Source: an uncultured Clostridia bacterium (lineage in GTDB: Bacteria; Bacillota; Clostridia; Christensenellales; Borkfalkiaceae). Taken from it: a stretch of DNA of 64,000 bases. Position numbers and translations under genes: made by a program. Location: assembly GCA_947088135.1 (NCBI GenBank), contig CAMUFJ010000005.1, positions 1 to 64,000 of the forward strand, given 5' to 3'. Below the pieces are notes generated by a model. The model did not search any database. It saw only the letters and a list, made by a program, of their open reading frames with translations, and was not told where the DNA came from. Positions 25,828 to 34,307 of the stretch are shown piece by piece (the first letter of the stretch is position 1; each line of letters begins with the position of its first letter).

Positions 25828-25833
25828 TGTCAA
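25805..25833 (-). promoter_or_regulatory. Promoter of the dcw operon
   Basis: Minus strand: TTGACA (25828-25833), 17-bp spacer, TATAAT (25805-25810), all consensus, about 72 bp upstream of the mraZ start. Confidence 0.88.
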
Positions 25834-25883
25834 CCCTGTAACCATATTTTTTAAAAAATTTTTTCGGATTTTTTTATTTATTT

Positions 25884-26750
25884 TTACTTTCTCCTAAAAC
25901 AAACGTTCGAAATGAAGACAAATTCATTTATTTTCGCCCAATTTCCCAAGAAAAACACACGATTGCTTCTCATTTTTAAGAAACGAATGTTCGGATTTTT
26001 AAAGGGTCGTTCGTGGTCATCTATCCCAATATTTCCCATTCGCAACAGGCCGTTCGGGTCAAAATCACGTGTATTAAGAGCGGACGCAAGCCGATTGGCA
26101 GTACCGACGTTTCCGTCGAATACCCGCGCGCCGAAAAATTCGGAAAACTCCTTACGATAATAGATATAGTGCGTACAGCCGAGCACGACCCCGTCGTAGC
26201 GCTCACTCGGGAGGTTACTCCCCCGTAAAAGCGTTTTTACGGTGAGCGGATCTCCACCCGCTTTCTTCCCCGGCTCGCCTAAGGCGTACGCCGTAAATCG
26301 CCGTTCGATTTCTCCTGCCGCAAAAGGAAGACCGCATACGGTGAAACGGCAATTGGGATAGACAGACAATAATTTTCTCAGGCGCGCGCTCTCCGCCGTT
26401 TTCGGTGTAGAAAGAACAAGCGCGTTTTTGCAATGCATTCCCGCAAGCTTTACGGCGGGCTCCATGCCGATTATGGGAAATTCGAACTCCCGTCGAAACC
26501 TCTCCGCGCAGATTGCGGTAGCCGTGTTGCAGGCAAGCAAAACGGCGTCTGTTCCAAGCATAGCGAAGCGACGCACCGCGGCATGCGTAAAACTGAATAT
26601 TTCCTCCTCTTCCTTGCTCCCGTAGGGCGCGTTGCCATTGTCGCCGTAATAAAAAAAATCGGTATTTTCACATACGCGAACGGCGTCGCCCAACACCGTA
26701 AGCCCGCCGAATCCGCTGTCGAAAACCCCGACTCTTGCCCGAACTTCCAC
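25884..26750 (-). CDS. murI: Glutamate racemase
   Basis: A 288-residue cofactor-independent racemase that supplies D-glutamate for MurD. Both catalytic cysteines are present: ACNTAT (Cys74) and GCTHY (near residue 185). The N-terminal GVFDSGFGGLTVL and the YYGDNGNAPYG segments are typical. The C-terminal tail of about 30 residues (rich in Phe/Asn/Arg) extends beyond the usual end and looks unstructured. Start is GTG at 26750 with GGGGG upstream. It is not in the dcw transcript proper, since the mraZ promoter lies in the gap before mraZ, but it is in the same orientation. Diverges from rpsT. Confidence 0.95.
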   Translation of the reverse strand: MEVRARVGVFDSGFGGLTVLGDAVRVCENTDFFYYGDNGNAPYGSKEEEEIFSFTHAAVRRFAMLGTDAVLLACNTATAICAERFRREFEFPIIGMEPAVKLAGMHCKNALVLSTPKTAESARLRKLLSVYPNCRFTVCGLPFAAGEIERRFTAYALGEPGKKAGGDPLTVKTLLRGSNLPSERYDGVVLGCTHYIYYRKEFSEFFGARVFDGNVGTANRLASALNTRDFDPNGLLRMGNIGIDDHERPFKNPNIRFLKMRSNRVFFLGNWAKINEFVFISNVCFRRK

Positions 26751-26810
26751 CGATTATCCCCCAAAATTAAAATATTTTCGGAAAAATTTTGTTCTATCCG
26801 CCAAAAACAG

Positions 26811-26839
26811 TTTACAATCTATGCATTTTATGTTAAAAT
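26811..26839 (+). promoter_or_regulatory. rpsT promoter
   Basis: TTTACA (26811-26816), 17 bp, TAAAAT (26834-26839), about 40 bp upstream of the rpsT start. Confidence 0.75.
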
Positions 26840-26879
26840 AACGAAAGTTAATTCAATAGCAATCTAAGGAGTAAATATC

Positions 26880-27149
26880 GTGCCCAACATCAAGTCCGCT
26901 AAAAAACGCGTATTGGTTACAGAAAAGAAGTCGCAGCAGAATAAAGCTGTAAAGTCTGCTTTAAAAACGCAAATCAAGAAATTCCTCGCCGCTATCAACG
27001 CAGGCGACAAAGACGCCGCAACGGCGCTCTATCCCGAAACGGTTTCCGCAATCGATTCCGCGGTCACGAAGGGAATTTTGCATAAAAACAACGCGGCGAA
27101 CAAGAAAGCGAAGCTTGCGAAAAAGCTGTCGGCTGCTTTCCCCGCTTAA
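26880..27149 (+). CDS. rpsT: 30S ribosomal protein S20
   Basis: An 89-residue basic helical protein of the small ribosomal subunit that binds 16S rRNA. The N-terminus VPNIKSAKKRV and the C-terminal KNNAANKKAKLAKKL block are characteristic of bS20. The start is GTG, preceded by AAGGAG at good spacing. In many bacteria S20 represses its own translation and a non-ATG start is common, which fits. Monocistronic, with its own promoter and terminator. Confidence 0.97.
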   Translation: MPNIKSAKKRVLVTEKKSQQNKAVKSALKTQIKKFLAAINAGDKDAATALYPETVSAIDSAVTKGILHKNNAANKKAKLAKKLSAAFPA

Positions 27150-27168
27150 CTTTAATTTACTTATTTTA

Positions 27169-27194
27169 CCCGCACTTTGTGCGGGATTTTTTTT
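27169..27194 (+). terminator. rpsT terminator
   Basis: CCCGCAC (27169-27175), 3-nt loop, GTGCGGG (27179-27185), then A and a long T-run; 20 bp after the rpsT stop. The rest of the gap to the next gene (27195-27422) holds the promoter and operators listed separately. Confidence 0.92.
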
Positions 27195-27286
27195 GCACTT
27201 TTTTCCCTTTTCCCTTCCTAATAATATATTTATTTTTCCCGTTAAAAAGAACGTAAAAAATTTCACAAAAATTGCCGTTAAAACAT

Positions 27287-27315
27287 TTGACTTTTCACAC
27301 GATATATATTATACT
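27287..27315 (+). promoter_or_regulatory. Promoter of the cupin regulator-potABCD operon
   Basis: TTGACT (27287-27292), 17 bp, TATACT (27310-27315), about 100 bp upstream of the first gene, leaving a leader that contains two inverted repeats. Confidence 0.75.
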
Positions 27316-27342
27316 CTTCCACGGTGTTTGGTTTATTTTTAT

Positions 27343-27409
27343 TAAACTTTTAGTTTAGTTTTTTTGTGGTTTGATAAAAAAAGGCAAAAAGTTTAAAATT
27401 GCTAAACTT
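27343..27409 (+). promoter_or_regulatory. Two inverted repeats, probable autoregulatory operators
   Basis: TAAACT-TTT-AGTTTA at 27343-27357 is a perfect palindrome. AAGTTTA-N7-TAAACTT at 27389-27409 uses the same half-site in the opposite order. Both lie between the promoter and the gene for an XRE-type regulator, so autorepression by roadblock is likely. This is inference. Confidence 0.6.
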
Positions 27410-27422
27410 ACGAGGTGATTTT

Positions 27423-27956
27423 ATGGAACTCGGCTCTAAACTGAGGTTACTAAGACAACAAAAGAATTTAACGCAAGAGGAGCTTGCCGACCGTTGCGAG
27501 CTGACCAAGGGATACATTTCCCAGCTTGAAAACGATCTTACGAGCCCCTCCATTGCAACGTTGTGCGATTTGCTCAATGCGCTCGGGAGCAGTTTAAGCG
27601 ATTTCTTTCACGAAGAGCCCGAAGAAAAAATCGTATTCTCCGAAAGCGAGTACATAGAAAAGCAATCGGACGGAATGCTGTGGAACTGGGTGATTCCCAA
27701 CGCGCAGAAAAATATGATGGAACCTGTGCTCGTAGAGCTGGAAGCGGGAGCAAGCACGCAGACGGACTTCCCTCATGAGGGCGAGGAATTCGGTTTTGTT
27801 CTCGAAGGGCGAATCGCGATTGTGCGCGCAGGAAAACAACACGTCGCAAAAAAGGGAGAAAGCTTCTATTTTACGGCAAATAAGGAACACTTTATTATAA
27901 ACAAGGGAAAAAGCAAAGCGAAATTCATTTGGATTTCCACCCCGCCCAACTTTTAA
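27423..27956 (+). CDS. XRE-family regulator with cupin domain (polyamine operon regulator)
   Basis: A 177-residue regulator with an N-terminal helix-turn-helix (residues about 5-60, LRLLRQQKNLTQEELADRCEL with recognition helix KGYISQLEN) and a C-terminal cupin_2 barrel (about 95-175, FPHEGEEFGFVLEGRIAI). Proteins of this design commonly sit before potABCD in Firmicutes and respond to a small molecule held in the cupin, likely a polyamine here by context. The start at 27423 is preferred over the in-frame codon at 27399 because it has AGGTGA at good spacing and the family N-terminus. It is followed after 28 bp by potA, so it should be the first gene of the operon. Confidence 0.92.
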   Translation: MELGSKLRLLRQQKNLTQEELADRCELTKGYISQLENDLTSPSIATLCDLLNALGSSLSDFFHEEPEEKIVFSESEYIEKQSDGMLWNWVIPNAQKNMMEPVLVELEAGASTQTDFPHEGEEFGFVLEGRIAIVRAGKQHVAKKGESFYFTANKEHFIINKGKSKAKFIWISTPPNF

Positions 27957-27984
27957 ATAACGGCTTTACGCAAAGGAGAAAGAT

Positions 27985-29490
27985 ATGGAACCCATCATTG
28001 AATTAAAAGACGTAACCAAGAGCTATGAGGACGGCGTCGTCGTCATCGACAACGTGAGCCTTACGGTAAACAAGGGAGAATTCGTTACCCTGCTTGGGCC
28101 CTCCGGCTGCGGAAAAACGACGACTCTACGCATGATTGCAGGCTTCGATATGCCCACGCAAGGGCAGATTTTACTCAACGGAAAGGATATTTCCCATCTC
28201 CCTCCCAATAAGCGCCCCGTAAACACGGTATTTCAGCGCTATGCCCTCTTCCCTCATCTCAACATCTTCGAAAATATCGCTTTCGGACTGAAATGCAAGC
28301 GGGTCTTAAACACCTACCGCAACGCCGAAGGCAAGGAATATACCAAAAAAGAACGGCTTAGCAAAAAAGAGATCCACGAAAAAGTCGGGCGTGCGCTCGC
28401 GCTCGTAGATTTGGAGGGTTTTGAAAAGCGATCCGTGTCCACACTTTCGGGCGGACAGCAACAGCGCGTGGCGATTGCCCGCGCAATCGTCAACGAGCCC
28501 GAAATCCTTCTTTTGGACGAACCGCTCGGCGCGCTCGATTTAAAAATGCGCAAAGAGATGCAAATCGAGCTCAAAGAAATGCACAAACGCCTCGGCATTA
28601 CCTTTATTTACGTCACGCACGATCAGGAGGAAGCACTCACCATGTCGGACACGATCGTCGTTATGGCGGACGGCGTAGTACAACAAATCGGCACCCCTAC
28701 CGACATTTACAACGAGCCCGCCAACACCTTCGTTGCCGACTTTATCGGCGAAAGCAATATCTTCAACGGCACCGTCGTCGGAAAACGTCGGGTAAAATTC
28801 TGCGGAAAAACCTTCAACTGCGTAGACGATTTCGACGTTAACGAGCCCGTTGACGTCGTCGTTCGCCCCGAAGACATCGATATGTGCCCTGCGGGCGAGG
28901 GAACTTTACAGGGAAAAGTCATCTCCGTGGTGTTCAAAGGCATTCACTACGAAATCACCGTGCAGGTCGGTAAATTCGAAGTCGTCATCAACAGCACGGA
29001 CTCCCGCAAAGAAGGCGAAACAATCGGCATGAAGATCGATCCCGAAGAAATCCATCTCATGAAGCCCAAATATACGACCAACGTGTTCGACGGCGTGATC
29101 ACTAAGCGCAACACGGTCGAGTTTGCCGACGGCGAATTCGAATGCGACGTTACGACGCTTTACCCCGGAAGCCATATCGACGAGGAGGACTATCTCGTGA
29201 CTGCAACGGGCGAAAAGCTCGATTTGACGGGCACCGAGGTAAAAGTCGAAGTCGGGCTCGGCGACGTTTCTATCAGCGACGACGCGGAAGCGGGCGGCAC
29301 GACGGGCAACATTATTTCTATTATTTACAAGGGCGACCACTACCGCCTGATCGTAAGAACGCAGGAGAGCGAAGAGGATTTCGTATTCATGACCAACGAT
29401 TTGTGGAATGAAAACGATTTCGTTTCCGTCATTATTCCCAAAGACAAAATTAAGCTTACCCTGAAAAACACGGAGGAAAAGAAGAGATGA
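27985..29490 (+). CDS. potA: Spermidine/putrescine ABC transporter ATPase with duplicated C-terminal module
   Basis: A 501-residue ATPase that powers polyamine import with PotB and PotC. Walker A GPSGCGKTT is at residues 38-46, the signature LSGGQQQRVAIARA near 153 and Walker B LLLDEP near 175, followed by the His switch. Usual PotA length is 340-380. The excess is in the C-terminus: a TOBE-type regulatory unit (about 255-361, from NIFNGTVVGKRRVKF to EEIHLMK) is followed by a second diverged copy (about 364-497, from NVFDGVITKRNTVEF to KDKIKLTLK) in which matching landmarks recur (GKVISVVFKGIHYEI versus GNIISIIYKGDHYRL). A short charged insertion near 110-125 (RNAEGKEYTKKERLSKKE) interrupts the ATPase domain. 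Stop overlaps potB by 4 bp. Confidence 0.95.
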   Translation: MEPIIELKDVTKSYEDGVVVIDNVSLTVNKGEFVTLLGPSGCGKTTTLRMIAGFDMPTQGQILLNGKDISHLPPNKRPVNTVFQRYALFPHLNIFENIAFGLKCKRVLNTYRNAEGKEYTKKERLSKKEIHEKVGRALALVDLEGFEKRSVSTLSGGQQQRVAIARAIVNEPEILLLDEPLGALDLKMRKEMQIELKEMHKRLGITFIYVTHDQEEALTMSDTIVVMADGVVQQIGTPTDIYNEPANTFVADFIGESNIFNGTVVGKRRVKFCGKTFNCVDDFDVNEPVDVVVRPEDIDMCPAGEGTLQGKVISVVFKGIHYEITVQVGKFEVVINSTDSRKEGETIGMKIDPEEIHLMKPKYTTNVFDGVITKRNTVEFADGEFECDVTTLYPGSHIDEEDYLVTATGEKLDLTGTEVKVEVGLGDVSISDDAEAGGTTGNIISIIYKGDHYRLIVRTQESEEDFVFMTNDLWNENDFVSVIIPKDKIKLTLKNTEEKKR

Positions 29491-30275
29491 AGCTCCGTTT
29501 TTCCAGAAAAATGCTCTGCATTCCCTACGCGGTGTTTTTGCTGTTTTTCGTGATCGTGCCCATGCTCGTCATTTTGGTTTACGCTTTTACGGATGCCGAG
29601 ATGCACTTCTCGTTCGGAAACTTCGTACGGTTTTTCTCCGACCCTACCAAGCTGAGCACGATCGTATATTCCCTCGTTATCGCACTGGTCACGACAATCA
29701 TCACGCTCCTGATCGCCTACCCCGTCGCCTATATTTTGGCGCGAAGCAATACCAAGAAAAAATCGGTCATTCTTCTTTTATTCATCACGCCTATGTGGAT
29801 CAACTTCGTGTTGCGCGTTAACGCGATCCGCGAACTGATGAGTTGGATCGGACTTTTGGGCGAAGCCAACTACTTCAATACCATTTTCGGCATGGTGTAT
29901 GACTTCCTGCCCTTCATGATTTTACCGCTCTATACGACGATCCAAAAAATTGACCAAAGCTATTACGAAGCGAGCGCAGACCTCGGCGGAAATTCTTTCA
30001 CCACCTTTTTCCGCGTAACCCTCCCCCTCTCTATGCCCGGCGTCATGAGCGGGATCACAATGGTATTCCTGCCTTCCATGACCAACTACGTCGTTTCGGA
30101 TATGCTCGGCAACTCAAAGGTGACGATCGTCGGTAAATTCATTGAAACGTACTTCGGCACCGATTGGCACATGGGCTCCATGATTGCCGTCATTTTGCTG
30201 GTTGTGGTATTTGTTTCCACCCTACTTACGGGCGGATTTAAATCGGAAGAGAATGCAAGGGGGGCAAATCTATGA
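29487..30275 (+). CDS. potB: Spermidine/putrescine ABC transporter permease PotB
   Basis: A 262-residue membrane permease of the binding-protein-dependent type, about six helices, first of the two channel subunits. The EAA loop that docks on PotA is visible as YEASADLGGNSFTTFFRVTLPLSMPGVMSG near residues 160-190. The N-terminal segment YAVFLLFFVIVPMLVILVYAF is the first helix. It overlaps potA and potC by 4 bp each (ATGA), consistent with coupled translation of stoichiometric subunits. Confidence 0.95.
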   Translation: MKLRFSRKMLCIPYAVFLLFFVIVPMLVILVYAFTDAEMHFSFGNFVRFFSDPTKLSTIVYSLVIALVTTIITLLIAYPVAYILARSNTKKKSVILLLFITPMWINFVLRVNAIRELMSWIGLLGEANYFNTIFGMVYDFLPFMILPLYTTIQKIDQSYYEASADLGGNSFTTFFRVTLPLSMPGVMSGITMVFLPSMTNYVVSDMLGNSKVTIVGKFIETYFGTDWHMGSMIAVILLVVVFVSTLLTGGFKSEENARGANL

Positions 30276-31087
30276 ACAAGAAAGCGCTTGCGATCAAATG
30301 CTTGAAAGCATTTTTCATCGGGCTTATTCTGCTTTTGCTCTATGCTCCCATTCTTTTGCTCGCCGTTTATAGCTTCGTCGACACCGACACGATCGGCATG
30401 TGGGGGGAGTTTTCCTTTACGCACTATATAAAACTCTTCGGCGATTCCGTGATTCTTCAAATGATCAGCAACACCTTGCTGCTCGCATTCCTCGCCGCCC
30501 TTCTATCTACCGTTCTCGGTACAATGGGCGCGCTCGGAATCTATTACTGCAAACGCCGTACGAAAGCAGCGCTCAGCGGAGCTTCGCAAATTCCCATCAT
30601 CAACGCGGAAATCGTGACGGCGCTCGCTTTGGCGATCACGTTTGTCGTTATCGGGCTCGGAAAATCCTATTTCACATTGTTGATTGGACATATGATCATT
30701 TGCACGCCTTTCGTGGTCCTGTCCGTCATGCCCAAACTCAAACAAATGGACAATTCGCTGTATGAAGCGGCTCTCGACTTGGGAGCAAGTCCCTTTAAAG
30801 CTCTCTTTGGCGTCGTTCTTCCGCAAATCATTCCGGGCGTAATTTCGGGTTTTATGCTTGCGATCACTCTTTCTTTGGACGATTATATCGTAACGAGCTA
30901 CACGAAACCGTCGACTTTTAACACCATCTCCACGTACGTATACAATGCAACGATGAAAGGAAACGCACATACCGCGGAAGTACTGTCCTCCTTTTGGGCG
31001 CTCACAACAATTCTTTTCATCGTGATCCTCGGCGTGACGCTTGCCGCAAATCTTACAGGCGGAAAAAAGAAGGAAAGAACAAAATGA
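30272..31087 (+). CDS. potC: Spermidine/putrescine ABC transporter permease PotC
   Basis: A 271-residue permease, partner of PotB, about six transmembrane helices. The EAA motif reads YEAALDLGASPFKALFGVVLPQIIPGVISG near 165-195. The family segment FTLSLDDYIVT-like (ITLSLDDYIVTSY) follows. AAGGGGGG precedes the ATG. Its stop codon overlaps the potD ATG by 4 bp. Confidence 0.95.
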   Translation: MNKKALAIKCLKAFFIGLILLLLYAPILLLAVYSFVDTDTIGMWGEFSFTHYIKLFGDSVILQMISNTLLLAFLAALLSTVLGTMGALGIYYCKRRTKAALSGASQIPIINAEIVTALALAITFVVIGLGKSYFTLLIGHMIICTPFVVLSVMPKLKQMDNSLYEAALDLGASPFKALFGVVLPQIIPGVISGFMLAITLSLDDYIVTSYTKPSTFNTISTYVYNATMKGNAHTAEVLSSFWALTTILFIVILGVTLAANLTGGKKKERTK

Positions 31088-32583
31088 AAGGAAAGAAAAT
31101 AGCTTGCGTTACCGCCTCCCTTTTACTGCTTTCCTCTCTCGCTCCGCTTAGCGGGTGCAGCTCCAAGGAGGAAATCCTTCTTCGCGTTTATAGCTGGGAG
31201 GAATACATTGACGAAGGCGGAGAAGACTCCTACTCCTACGACCCCGTAGAGAACCCGGACGCCCCTTCTATGATCGAGGACTTCGAAGCTTGGTATGAAG
31301 CGACGTACGAAACACCCATTCGAGTGGAATACTCCACGTTCGGAACCAACGAGGATTTGTATAACCAATTAAAACTCGGAAACAAATACGATCTCGTGTG
31401 CCCTTCCGAATACATGATCATGAAGCTCGCGGCGGAAGGCATGCTTCAACCCCTTTCCGAAGAGTTTTTCGACGAAAACAACGAGCTCAATTATTACGTT
31501 AATAACGTTTCCCCTTTTATCGCGGACGTCTTCGAGAACGGCTCTATGACGGTCGGAGAAGAAACGCACAGTTGGAGCGAGTACGCGGCAGGTTATATGT
31601 GGGGCACGACGGGGCTCATCTACAATCCCCAAATCGACGGCATTGCGGACGATCTCGACGAATACGGTTGGAGCATTCTTCTTCAAAACAAGTACAAAAA
31701 ACAGGCAACGACCAAAGATAACGTGCGCGACACCTATTTTGTAGGGCTTGCGATCCTCTTCCGAGACGAACTCATGAACCTCGACCGAAATGCGCCCGAC
31801 TACAATGAAAAAGTCACGGAAATCATGAACCGCACCGACGAGAAAACCGTTTCCGCCGTGTACGAGATCCTTCTCGACATGAAAAGAAACATCTTCGGCT
31901 TCGAAACCGACACGGGAAAGTCCGACATGGTGAAAGGCACGATTTGCTTGAATTTCGCTTGGGCAGGCGACGCGGTGTACGCAATGGACCTTGCGGAAGA
32001 AGAAAACGACATGAAGCTCAATTTCTATATTCCCAAGGAGAGCGCAAACCTCTATTTCGACGGTTGGGTCATGCCGAAAGGCGCAAACACGCAAGCGGCG
32101 GAAGCGTTTATCAACTTCATGTCCATTCCCGAAAACGCAGTGCGGAATATGGATTTCATCGGCTATTCCTCCGTCATCGCGGGCGACGAAGTATTTGATT
32201 ATGTAGTAGAAACCTATTCCGCAGAGGACTCCGACGAAACGGCAGTCGAATACGATTTGAGCTACTTTTTCGGCGAAGGCGCAGTCATAAATGCCCCCTC
32301 TGAGCAACTCAACAGACAACTGTACGCGCAATATCCCCCGCAGGAGACCATGAAGCGTTGCGCCGTTATGGACTACTACGGCGAAGACGACGCCCGCATC
32401 AACGAGCTTTGGACGCACATAAAAGGCGAATCGCTCGATGCTTGGGCAATCATCGTCATTTGCGTTACCGTCATTGCGATTGTAGGCGGAGTTCTTTTAA
32501 TGAAATTCGGCGGGAAAATCGATTTTTTCCGCAAAAAGCCTAAAAAAGGCTATGAGCTCGTCAAGCAGGAAAATATCCGATAA
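31084..32583 (+). CDS. potD: Polyamine-binding lipoprotein PotD with C-terminal membrane helix
   Basis: A 499-residue extracellular substrate-binding protein. The signal peptide ends in a lipobox, LSGC (Cys about 23), so it is lipid-anchored. The PotD/PotF fold follows, with LRVYSWEEYID, KYDLVCPSEYMI, WGTTGLIYN and PKESANLYFDGWVMPK. Unusually, after the binding domain it has a hydrophobic helix near 455-477 (WAIIVICVTVIAIVGGVLLM) and a basic tail (FFRKKPKKGYELVK), giving a second membrane anchor; standard PotD is about 350 residues and lacks it. There is also extra sequence before the first helix pair (acidic DEGGEDSYSYDPVENPDAPSM loop). The ATG at 31084 overlaps potC; a longer upstream reading is excluded because it would run inside potC with no ribosome site. 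Confidence 0.93.
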   Translation: MKGKKIACVTASLLLLSSLAPLSGCSSKEEILLRVYSWEEYIDEGGEDSYSYDPVENPDAPSMIEDFEAWYEATYETPIRVEYSTFGTNEDLYNQLKLGNKYDLVCPSEYMIMKLAAEGMLQPLSEEFFDENNELNYYVNNVSPFIADVFENGSMTVGEETHSWSEYAAGYMWGTTGLIYNPQIDGIADDLDEYGWSILLQNKYKKQATTKDNVRDTYFVGLAILFRDELMNLDRNAPDYNEKVTEIMNRTDEKTVSAVYEILLDMKRNIFGFETDTGKSDMVKGTICLNFAWAGDAVYAMDLAEEENDMKLNFYIPKESANLYFDGWVMPKGANTQAAEAFINFMSIPENAVRNMDFIGYSSVIAGDEVFDYVVETYSAEDSDETAVEYDLSYFFGEGAVINAPSEQLNRQLYAQYPPQETMKRCAVMDYYGEDDARINELWTHIKGESLDAWAIIVICVTVIAIVGGVLLMKFGGKIDFFRKKPKKGYELVKQENIR

Positions 32584-32587
32584 ACAG

Positions 32588-32627
32588 CACAAAAAAGCGC
32601 CGTGGGATTCCACGGCGCTTTTTTGTG
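32588..32627 (+). terminator. pot operon terminator
   Basis: An 18-bp perfect stem (32588-32605 with 32610-32627), GATT loop, AT ends giving a U-tract in both directions. It lies between convergent potD and the ABC permease gene and can serve both. Confidence 0.95.
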
Positions 32628-32636
32628 TAAAATTTG

Positions 32637-33392
32637 TTATACGAGCAAATTCAACTTGTGCGAAAGTAGATAGCGAATGAGGAAGAAATACCCCACGTCC
32701 AACCCTGCAAACACAATGATGACAGTCCATAAGGCGAGGTGCGGATTGATTTCCGCAAAAGTGTCGACGATCGGCATAAGACAATACGCAAACAAGATAT
32801 TTAAAACGATATTCGATAAAATAATGATTGCATACGACCAGCCGACCCTATGCTTGCTGAACAACTGTCCGATCGAAAGGCACAAATAATACTGCAACAA
32901 TCCCATAGGAATGCTGATAATGATAAGTAATATGGTTTCAATCGAAATCAACGGATCGTAAGAAAGCATTACGCCGACATTTTGGAACAACGTCTTCACG
33001 CCATCCAAAAAGCTTTGCAATTGTTCTGCGGGCAAACCCGACATCAAAATAAGCATACAAACGATGAACACTGCAACCCCGACAAGCGTTGCAATGATCG
33101 CGGAAAGCAATTTTGCAATGAGCAGTTTGGTTACGGATACAGGCAAGGAAAAAGTCATATACCCTTGCCCCGTAAAGAGCGATTTATAGAACCGCACGAT
33201 GCTTCCGACGGAAGCTACGAACATGAGCGCAATCGACGCCCAAAGCGACATTATGAACATGAACAACCAAAACGAACTGCCCGTTGTCATAAAAATGCGA
33301 GCTAAAATAGCAAAACCAAGTGCGAAACAACTGATAAACAACAGCAAACGGAAAAGCGCAATTAAATCGTGCTTGATAAGCTTACCTACCAT
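32637..33392 (-). CDS. ABC transporter permease-like membrane protein
   Basis: A 251-residue protein with about six hydrophobic helices and no recognisable catalytic motif. It starts with the cytoplasmic phrase MVGKLIKHDLIALFR, which is frequent in ABC-2-like permeases, and has QGYMTFSLPVSVTKLLIAKLL between helices 2 and 3, a phrase typical of permeases paired with small-ATPase exporters in Clostridia. It overlaps the ATPase gene by 7 bp and is last in the four-gene unit SPFH, ribbon-helix-helix, ATPase, permease. Substrate unknown. Confidence 0.8.
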   Translation of the reverse strand: MVGKLIKHDLIALFRLLLFISCFALGFAILARIFMTTGSSFWLFMFIMSLWASIALMFVASVGSIVRFYKSLFTGQGYMTFSLPVSVTKLLIAKLLSAIIATLVGVAVFIVCMLILMSGLPAEQLQSFLDGVKTLFQNVGVMLSYDPLISIETILLIIISIPMGLLQYYLCLSIGQLFSKHRVGWSYAIIILSNIVLNILFAYCLMPIVDTFAEINPHLALWTVIIVFAGLDVGYFFLIRYLLSHKLNLLV

Positions 33393-34297
33393 TTGAACAC
33401 CTCCCTAAACAGCTCGTCGAGCGATTTTCCCGTCTTTTCGCGAACCTCCGCGACGGGCGAATTGAGCGCAACCTGACCGTTCCGCAAAAAAATCGCGTGC
33501 GTCAATACGGGTTCAATGTCGGCAATCAAGTGCGTACAGAGGAAAATCGTCGCGTCCTCGGGCTTGTTCGCCATGATCGTACTTAGTATGTAGTCACGGG
33601 CGGCAGGATCAACGCCCGCGATCGGCTCGTCGAGGATATACAGCTTTGCAGTGCGCGACATCGTCAAAATCAAACCGAGCTTTTCCTTATTCCCCTTGGA
33701 AAGCGCCTTAATTTTCTGCTTCAATCCGATTCCCAATCGGGCGAGCATTTCCTGCGCTTTATCCTTGCGGAAGTCGGGGAAGAAATCGGCATAATATGCA
33801 ATCTGCTGTTCCACTCTCATCCAGTCGCAGAGATAGTTTGCGTCGGGCAAATACGCCGTGACCGCTCTCGTCTTATAATTAGGGGTCTTGCCGTCCACCA
33901 AAATTTCGCCCGAAGTCGGATGCAACATTCCCATTGCAAGCTTAATGAGCGTCGTTTTCCCGCTTCCGTTAGGCCCTAAAAGCCCCACGATCCCGCCCTT
34001 TGGAATGCTGAAATCAACCTGATAAAGAGCGGTAAAGTTGGAATACATCTTGCAAAGTCCTCTGCATTCCAAAATATTCTCCCCATTGATCGGCATCGCG
34101 CAATCGAATAAATCGTCTGCACTGTACCGCTTCGGTGCGGCCTCCGATTTTTCCGTCTGCGCGGGCGCAACTTCTTCTTGTACGGCGTCCGCCTTTCCAT
34201 TCGGTTCGTTTTCAGTAGCCGTGGGCTCCGCAGCAGGAAGTTCAGCACTCTCTTCCGTGCGTACGGCTTCCTCCGCCGAAGCTTCTTTTTTGTTCAT
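33386..34297 (-). CDS. ABC transporter ATP-binding protein with acidic N-terminal extension
   Basis: A 303-residue ATPase. Residues 1-60 are an Ala/Glu/Pro-rich low-complexity tail not found in typical family members; the ATPase domain starts near 74 (ILECRGLCKMYSNFTAL). Walker A GPNGSGKT is at 108-115 and Walker B LYILDEPIAGVD near 205-216. The signature motif is degenerate (LSKGNKEKLG instead of LSGGQ), which is common in the CcmA/YtrB-type exporter ATPases. With the permease it probably makes a two-component exporter. ATG preceded by AGGAGGAGAGT; 10 bp after the ribbon-helix-helix gene. Confidence 0.93.
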   Translation of the reverse strand: MNKKEASAEEAVRTEESAELPAAEPTATENEPNGKADAVQEEVAPAQTEKSEAAPKRYSADDLFDCAMPINGENILECRGLCKMYSNFTALYQVDFSIPKGGIVGLLGPNGSGKTTLIKLAMGMLHPTSGEILVDGKTPNYKTRAVTAYLPDANYLCDWMRVEQQIAYYADFFPDFRKDKAQEMLARLGIGLKQKIKALSKGNKEKLGLILTMSRTAKLYILDEPIAGVDPAARDYILSTIMANKPEDATIFLCTHLIADIEPVLTHAIFLRNGQVALNSPVAEVREKTGKSLDELFREVFKW

Positions 34298-34307
34298 ACT
34301 CTCCTCC

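Noticed and set aside
27399..27422. Upstream start of the XRE-cupin regulator
   Set aside because: It would overlap the operator-like inverted repeat and lacks a ribosome site; the ATG at 27423 has AGGTGA.
31369..32418. A 349-codon open frame antisense to potD
   Set aside because: It lies entirely within potD, which is supported by a lipobox, family motifs and operon position; the antisense product looks compositionally random.
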